DNA of 45,426 nt from Spongiibacteraceae bacterium (GTDB taxonomy: Bacteria; Pseudomonadota; Gammaproteobacteria; Pseudomonadales; Spongiibacteraceae). Both the position numbers and the translations under genes were made by a program. The DNA lies in contig PAKT01000011.1 in the NCBI GenBank assembly GCA_002710725.1, positions 1 to 45,426 of the forward strand, in the 5' to 3' direction. The notes below the pieces were generated by a model. It saw only the letters and a list, made by a program, of their open reading frames with translations. It had not been told where the DNA came from and made no database searches. The number at the start of each line of letters is the position of its first letter. The stretch's first letter is position 1. Positions 40,674 through 45,426 of the stretch are shown here, piece after piece.

Positions 40674-40797
40674 AACGGCAGGTTAACCTTTCTCACATGG
40701 TCATTATTGATGGTGCAGTGATCGGCGAATGCAGCGAAGCCCGTACTAAAGCGCGGGCGCTTGCTCACAATAACCTCTGACAAAATAAGGCCCGTTT

Positions 40798-42033
40798 ATG
40801 CCCAAGGCTCAAGCCGCAAGCAGTATACAGCCAACCCTGCTGCAGTCTTACACGCGGGTAAGACAGTTCAGTGAACAACTCTGCGAAACACTGACCGCCG
40901 AGGATGCCTGCATTCAGTCCATGCCCGATGTCAGCCCGAGCAAGTGGCATCTGGCCCACACCACCTGGTTTTTTGAGCAGTTTATCCTCGCAGAAAGCCG
41001 TAAAGGCTACCAGCCGTTTCACCCGCAATACGCCTACCTGTTCAACAGTTATTATATCTCCAAGGGCGAGCGCCACGCCCGCCCCGAGCGCGGCCTGCTG
41101 TCGCGCCCCACGCTGCAGGACATTCGCCAGTATCGCCACGCCATAGATCAACAATTGCTGGAATGGCTGAGCGACCCCGAGGCGCTGACAGACGAGATTG
41201 CCGGGCTGATCACCCTCGGCCTGAACCACGAGCAGCAGCATCAGGAACTGCTGCTTATGGATATCAAACATGTCTTTTCCTGCAACCCCTTACTGCCGCG
41301 CTACAGCGAGCAGGCTCCGCCGCCGGCCGAACCCATCACACCCGGCTGGCAGGAACATCCGGGCGGGCTGATTGACATTGGACACACAGACAAGGGTTTT
41401 GCCTTTGACAACGAACAGCCGCGTCACAAGGTCTGGCTCGAGCCCTTTGCCCTCGCCAGCCAGCTGGTCAGTAACGGCAACTGGCTGGCCTTTATCGAAG
41501 ACGGTGGCTACGAAACCGCATCACTCTGGCTGTCGGAAGGTTGGGATTGGTGCCAGCAACAGACGGTTAAAGCACCGCTGTATTGGCAAAAAGAGGGCGG
41601 TCAGTGGATGGAGTTCACCCTCCACGGCCTGCAGTCACTCGACCCGCACCGCCCGGTCTGCCATATCAACTACTTCGAGGCCGCGGCCTATGCCGAGTGG
41701 GCCGGCGCCCGTCTGCCCCGGGAGACGGAATGGGAAACGCTGGCCCGACACAAACCCTGCACACACGCCCTCCACCCCAACGGACACGACTTTTTCGGTC
41801 AACTGTGGCAGTGGACCGCTTCACCCTATCAGGCCTATCCCGGGTTCAAGGCACTGCCCGGCAGCCTCGGCGAATACAACGGCAAGTTTATGGCCTCGCA
41901 GATGGTGCTGCGGGGCAGCGCCTGCATTACCCCGCCGGGACACGAAAGACTGACTTACCGCAACTTCTTCTACCCTCACCAGCGCTGGCAATTTGCCGGT
42001 CTAAGGCTTGCCCGTGACAGCTCAACTGATTGA
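40798..42033 (+). CDS. egtB: Ergothioneine biosynthesis sulfoxide synthase EgtB
   Basis: SPSKWHLAHTTWFFEQFIL, LGLNHEQQHQELLLMDIKHVF (Fe-binding HxxxHxE), C-terminal FGE-sulfatase-like domain with RGSACITPPGHERLTYRNFFYPHQRWQFAGLRLAR. Confidence 0.93.
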   Translation: MPKAQAASSIQPTLLQSYTRVRQFSEQLCETLTAEDACIQSMPDVSPSKWHLAHTTWFFEQFILAESRKGYQPFHPQYAYLFNSYYISKGERHARPERGLLSRPTLQDIRQYRHAIDQQLLEWLSDPEALTDEIAGLITLGLNHEQQHQELLLMDIKHVFSCNPLLPRYSEQAPPPAEPITPGWQEHPGGLIDIGHTDKGFAFDNEQPRHKVWLEPFALASQLVSNGNWLAFIEDGGYETASLWLSEGWDWCQQQTVKAPLYWQKEGGQWMEFTLHGLQSLDPHRPVCHINYFEAAAYAEWAGARLPRETEWETLARHKPCTHALHPNGHDFFGQLWQWTASPYQAYPGFKALPGSLGEYNGKFMASQMVLRGSACITPPGHERLTYRNFFYPHQRWQFAGLRLARDSSTD

Positions 42034-42976
42034 TCTGCAACCCGATAACAGCACCCTGCTGGAGGAGTCCATCGCCGGACTCAAGGCCACTCCCCGGCAC
42101 TTGCCCTGCAAGTATTTTTACGACGCCGAAGGTGCCCGGCTGTTTGAGCAGATCTGCGAGCTGCCGGAGTATTACCCGACGCGTACAGAGATCGGCATAC
42201 TCAAACGCTTCCTGCCGGATATGGCTCGGCTTATCGGCCCCCGCGCGCGCGTGGTCGAATACGGCAGCGGCGAAGGCCTGAAAATTCGCCTGTTACTGGA
42301 CGCCCTGCAAAACCCCGCCGCCTATACCGCCATTGATATTTCCCGCGAGCAATTGCGGCTCGCCGCCAGTCAGCTGAGCCGCGACTACCCTGATGTGGAC
42401 ATTCAGCCGGTCTGCGCCGACTACAGCAGTGCACTAGACCTGCCCCAACCGCACCATGTCTTTGAGCGCACCGTGGTTTTCTTCCCCGGCTCGACCATTG
42501 GCAACTTTGCCCCCGAGGAGGCCGTTGCCATGATGCGGCGTTTTGCGGCGCTGGCCCGACAGGGTCAACAGCCCGGCGGGCTGCTGATTGGCGTCGACCT
42601 GAAAAAATCCCGACAACGGATAGAGGCGGCTTACAACGATGCCCTCGGCCTGACCGCAAAATTTAATTTGAACTTACTGCGCAGGCTGAACCGGGAAGTA
42701 GGCGCTAACTTTCAGCTGGATCATTGGCAGCACAGGGCCTTCTGGAATGAACGCCAGGGCGCCATTGAAATGCATCTGGTGAGCCAGCGCGAACAGGTGG
42801 TGCATATCAACGGCGACAGCTTTTCCTTTACTGCCGGTGACAGCGTCCACACGGAAAACAGCTTTAAATACACGCCAGAGGAATTTATCGCACTCGCCGC
42901 TCAGGCCGGCTTCCGCTCGGCGGGGGTGTGGACCGACGACGAATCCCTGTTCAGCGTCCACTACCTGACTCTGTGA
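42008..42976 (+). CDS. egtD: L-histidine N(alpha)-methyltransferase EgtD
   Basis: KATPRHLPCKYFYDAEGARLFEQICELPEYYPTRTEIGIL, VEYGSGEGLKIRLLLDAL, FFPGSTIGNFAPEEA, SFKYTPEEF. Start TTG 42008 or GTG 42014. Confidence 0.94.
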   Translation: MPVTAQLIDLQPDNSTLLEESIAGLKATPRHLPCKYFYDAEGARLFEQICELPEYYPTRTEIGILKRFLPDMARLIGPRARVVEYGSGEGLKIRLLLDALQNPAAYTAIDISREQLRLAASQLSRDYPDVDIQPVCADYSSALDLPQPHHVFERTVVFFPGSTIGNFAPEEAVAMMRRFAALARQGQQPGGLLIGVDLKKSRQRIEAAYNDALGLTAKFNLNLLRRLNREVGANFQLDHWQHRAFWNERQGAIEMHLVSQREQVVHINGDSFSFTAGDSVHTENSFKYTPEEFIALAAQAGFRSAGVWTDDESLFSVHYLTL

Positions 42977-42994
42977 GGCTGAGCTATCGCCGAA

Positions 42995-43017
42995 TTACCT
43001 AGAGGCTCGATAGGTAA
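42995..43017. terminator. Inverted repeat TTACCTA...TAGGTAA after egtD, possible transcript-end hairpin
   Basis: Perfect 7-bp arms with 9-bp loop; no clear T-tract follows. Confidence 0.3.
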
Positions 43018-43107
43018 AAGCCCCTATAAAACGGCGTAAATCCACGCATACCCTGCTTTGCAGGCGCGCTCTACCATGGAACGCTCAAGATAATGGGAGT
43101 GTCAGCC

Positions 43108-43314
43108 ATGCAAGCCAATGCCGCGTCACGCACAAAACAGCCTCAAGCCGCGCCCACCACCATGGCAGCAGTCACTGGCAAAGCCGGGGCCACCGTCTTG
43201 ATGGAATTGCTGTCAAACAGCTACCACACCCTGACGGAAACCGTTCACCGGGACAATCTGGACGTGCTGCACGAACTGTCCAGCCATCAGCTTTCCGAAC
43301 CGGTCGCCAGATAG
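43108..43314 (+). CDS. Small hypothetical protein
   Basis: MQANAASRTKQPQAAPTTMAAVTGKAGATVLMELLSNSYHTLTETVHRDNLDVLHELSSHQLSEPVAR; fills the gap after egtD; overlaps the converging hydrolase by 28 bp. Confidence 0.35.
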   Translation: MQANAASRTKQPQAAPTTMAAVTGKAGATVLMELLSNSYHTLTETVHRDNLDVLHELSSHQLSEPVAR

Positions 43315-44246
43315 CCGTCGACCTTAGACCAGATTCGCGCGCGAATCGCCTCTGACTCGTTGACCAGATGATGACGTGCGCTATTCAAGTGACAGAACAC
43401 CGCATTCGGAAAATGCTCGCGAATCACAGGCAGGTTGAAGCGCCAGTCCACCGTATCATCCGCATCGCCCTGCACCACCAGCACCGACTTCAGTGAACTG
43501 GGCAGACGGTGAAATGCCGGCTCCCAGAGCTTGAGTGCATTTACCCAGCTCATCGGCAGTACCTTGCACTGCAGCACATCCACCTCGCGCAGCCAGGCAC
43601 AGAACTCCGCATCCCCGGAATTTTCCGCCCAGCGCCGGGGCAGACTGGGAATCACTCGACCGATCAGCTGATGCAGGGGCTTGCCCCAGCGCCAGCCCTT
43701 TGGCCTGACCAGCGGTGCGAGCAGAACCACTTTGTCAAAAGCGTTACCACCCTGCAGCAAATAGGTCATCAGAATGGCACCACCCGTGCTCTGCGCCAGA
43801 GCAATTTTACTCTTCGGCAAATCAAATTGTGCCACGGCGTAAAAGGCGTCGTGCAAAACCTGCAGATACTGATCAAAACGGTCGATCTCGGCACGCTTGC
43901 CGCTGGACAATCCATGCCCCGGCAGATCATAAACCACCACCGCAAAATGGCGATCCAGGCAGTACTGGATCGCATGCTTGAGCAGGCCGGCGTGATCGTA
44001 AAAGCCGTGATAGAGAAAGGCCGTTTTTTCTGCGTTGCGGGGAATGAAAACATGCGCGGCAATATCGAAGCCGGCGGAGGGGAAGACACCGAAATAGTGG
44101 CTTAAACCCTCATACTGATTTTCAAAGTCGATACCGTAAAACTTGAAATAGGCCTGCGCCAGCGGCGAGTTTTCCGCCGACGCAGACAGGTTCGGCAAAC
44201 GCAGCGAGTCGCGACTGTCCGCCGCCAGCGTAAGCCAATCACTCAT
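43287..44246 (-). CDS. Alpha/beta hydrolase (monoacylglycerol-lipase / S33-like)
   Basis: TAFLYHGFYDHAGLLKHAIQYCLDRHFAVVVYDLPGHGLSSGKRAEID, LAQSTGGAILMTYLLQ, VLVVQGDADDTVDW. Confidence 0.9.
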   Translation of the reverse strand: MSDWLTLAADSRDSLRLPNLSASAENSPLAQAYFKFYGIDFENQYEGLSHYFGVFPSAGFDIAAHVFIPRNAEKTAFLYHGFYDHAGLLKHAIQYCLDRHFAVVVYDLPGHGLSSGKRAEIDRFDQYLQVLHDAFYAVAQFDLPKSKIALAQSTGGAILMTYLLQGGNAFDKVVLLAPLVRPKGWRWGKPLHQLIGRVIPSLPRRWAENSGDAEFCAWLREVDVLQCKVLPMSWVNALKLWEPAFHRLPSSLKSVLVVQGDADDTVDWRFNLPVIREHFPNAVFCHLNSARHHLVNESEAIRARIWSKVDGYLATGSES

Positions 44247-45310
44247 CAGTTAACCTTGGCGTCGAGCCCACCGTCAGCATAGCGCTCGAACATGACTTCG
44301 AGTGACAGCGGCTTGATCTTGCTGGCGTTGCCCGCAGTACCGAAGGCCTCGTAGCGCGCTATACAGATATCTTTCATCGCCTTGGTGGTTTCTTTGAGGT
44401 ATTTACGCGGATCGAACTCGGCACGGTTTTCCGCGAGAAACTTGCGCACAGCGCCGGTAGAGGCCAGCCGCAAATCGGTATCGATATTGACCTTGCGCAC
44501 ACCGTGCTTGATACCTTCAACAATTTCTTCAACCGGCACACCGTAGGTTTCCGGAATTTCGCCTCCAAACTCATTGATGATCGCCAGCCAGTCCTGCGGC
44601 ACGCTGGACGAGCCGTGCATGACCAGATGGGTATCGGGAATGCGCTTGTGGATGGCTTTAATGCGCTCTATGGCCAGAATGTCGCCCGAGGGCGGACGGC
44701 TGAACTTGTAGGCGCCGTGGCTGGTGCCAATAGCAATCGCCAGCGCATCGACGTTGGTTCTGGCGACAAAGTCGGCCGCTTCTTCGGGGTCCGTCAGCAG
44801 CTGATCGTGGCTCAAAGTACCTTCAGCGCCGACGCCGTCTTCTTCACCGGCCTGACCGGTTTCCAGCGAGCCCAGACAACCCAGCTCACCCTCTACCGAT
44901 ACACCGCAGGCATGGGCCATATCCACCACCCGGCGGGTGACGTCGACGTTGTAGTCATAATCGGCGGGGGTTTTGCCGTCTTCGCGCAGTGAGCCATCCA
45001 TCATCACCGAGCTGAAGCCCAGCTGGATGGAGCGCTGGCAGACATCGGGGCTGGTGCCGTGGTCCTGGTGCATGACCACCGGAATTTCCGGAAACTCTTC
45101 GATCGCCGCCAGAATCAGGTGACGCAGGAAAGGCGCACCCGCGTACTTACGGGCACCGGCCGAGGCCTGCATGATCACCGGACTGTCAGTTTCGCGCGCC
45201 GCTTCCATAATGGCGCGGGTCTGCTCCAGGTTATTGACGTTAAACGCCGGAACGCCGTAGCCGTATTCGGCGGCGTGGTCCAGCAACTGTCGCATGCTGA
45301 TTAGGGCCAT
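44246..45310 (-). CDS. fba: Fructose-bisphosphate aldolase, class II
   Basis: [91 protein letters not shown]. Confidence 0.96.
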   Translation of the reverse strand: MALISMRQLLDHAAEYGYGVPAFNVNNLEQTRAIMEAARETDSPVIMQASAGARKYAGAPFLRHLILAAIEEFPEIPVVMHQDHGTSPDVCQRSIQLGFSSVMMDGSLREDGKTPADYDYNVDVTRRVVDMAHACGVSVEGELGCLGSLETGQAGEEDGVGAEGTLSHDQLLTDPEEAADFVARTNVDALAIAIGTSHGAYKFSRPPSGDILAIERIKAIHKRIPDTHLVMHGSSSVPQDWLAIINEFGGEIPETYGVPVEEIVEGIKHGVRKVNIDTDLRLASTGAVRKFLAENRAEFDPRKYLKETTKAMKDICIARYEAFGTAGNASKIKPLSLEVMFERYADGGLDAKVN

Positions 45311-45353
45311 GATTTACCTCAGTTTTTTCAGAATTTTCGATCGCGGGCGCGGC

Positions 45354-45426
45354 TTCCCTCACCCTGTTCCTCTCCCAAAGGGAGAGGGGACCTTATAGCT
45401 TGCTCCGTGCGCTCCCTCTCCCTTTG
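45354..45426. repeat. CCCTCTCCCTTTGGGAGAGG-type dispersed intergenic repeat, truncated by the window end
   Basis: CCCTCACCCTGTTCCTCTCCCAAAGGGAGAGGGG followed by an inverted second unit CCCTCTCCCTTTG at the window edge. Confidence 0.85.

Overview
The window is a gammaproteobacterial chromosomal segment made almost entirely of core metabolism and cell-envelope genes. The gene order waaG-waaC-waaF-ilvE-glnE and the orphan GspE-type ATPase / DUF47 / pit transporter / argE block recall Pseudomonas-like synteny; I recalled this from memory and did not search. From left to right: an end-truncated GT2, a GT4 and dTDP-L-rhamnose genes (rfbA/C/D/B); an LPS-core block with a two-domain WaaP-like kinase; ilvE, glnE, the GspE-like ATPase, DUF47 + Pit, argE; 6S RNA with the 5-formyl-THF cyclo-ligase; ribA; a thiamine block (thiDE fusion, thiG, thiS, thiO, thiC with TPP riboswitch); a small accessory patch (decayed NYN gene, ParE-type toxin-antitoxin, 56-bp duplication); pgpA, thiL, nusB, ribH, ribB, ribE, ribD, nrdR, glyA; a PhzF-like gene; egtB-egtD; a hydrolase; and a class II fructose-bisphosphate aldolase. 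The most unexplained signal is a dispersed intergenic element seen four times (about 27.2, 28.6, 38.3 and 39.8 kb). Its long inverted arms are built from 7-bp units (GACGNNN, mostly GACGTCN) ending in GACGC. They flank a core that, in the two full copies, keeps the same layout of 5' lead, 7-bp stem, 3-nt loop, 7-bp stem and AATGCT, with two compensatory base-pair changes in the stem. I do not recognise it as a named family. Three other intergenic repeat families (CGTCATTGCGAG type, CCCTCTCCCTTTGGGAGAGG type, TGGGGTCAGTGTCATTG type) are also present.
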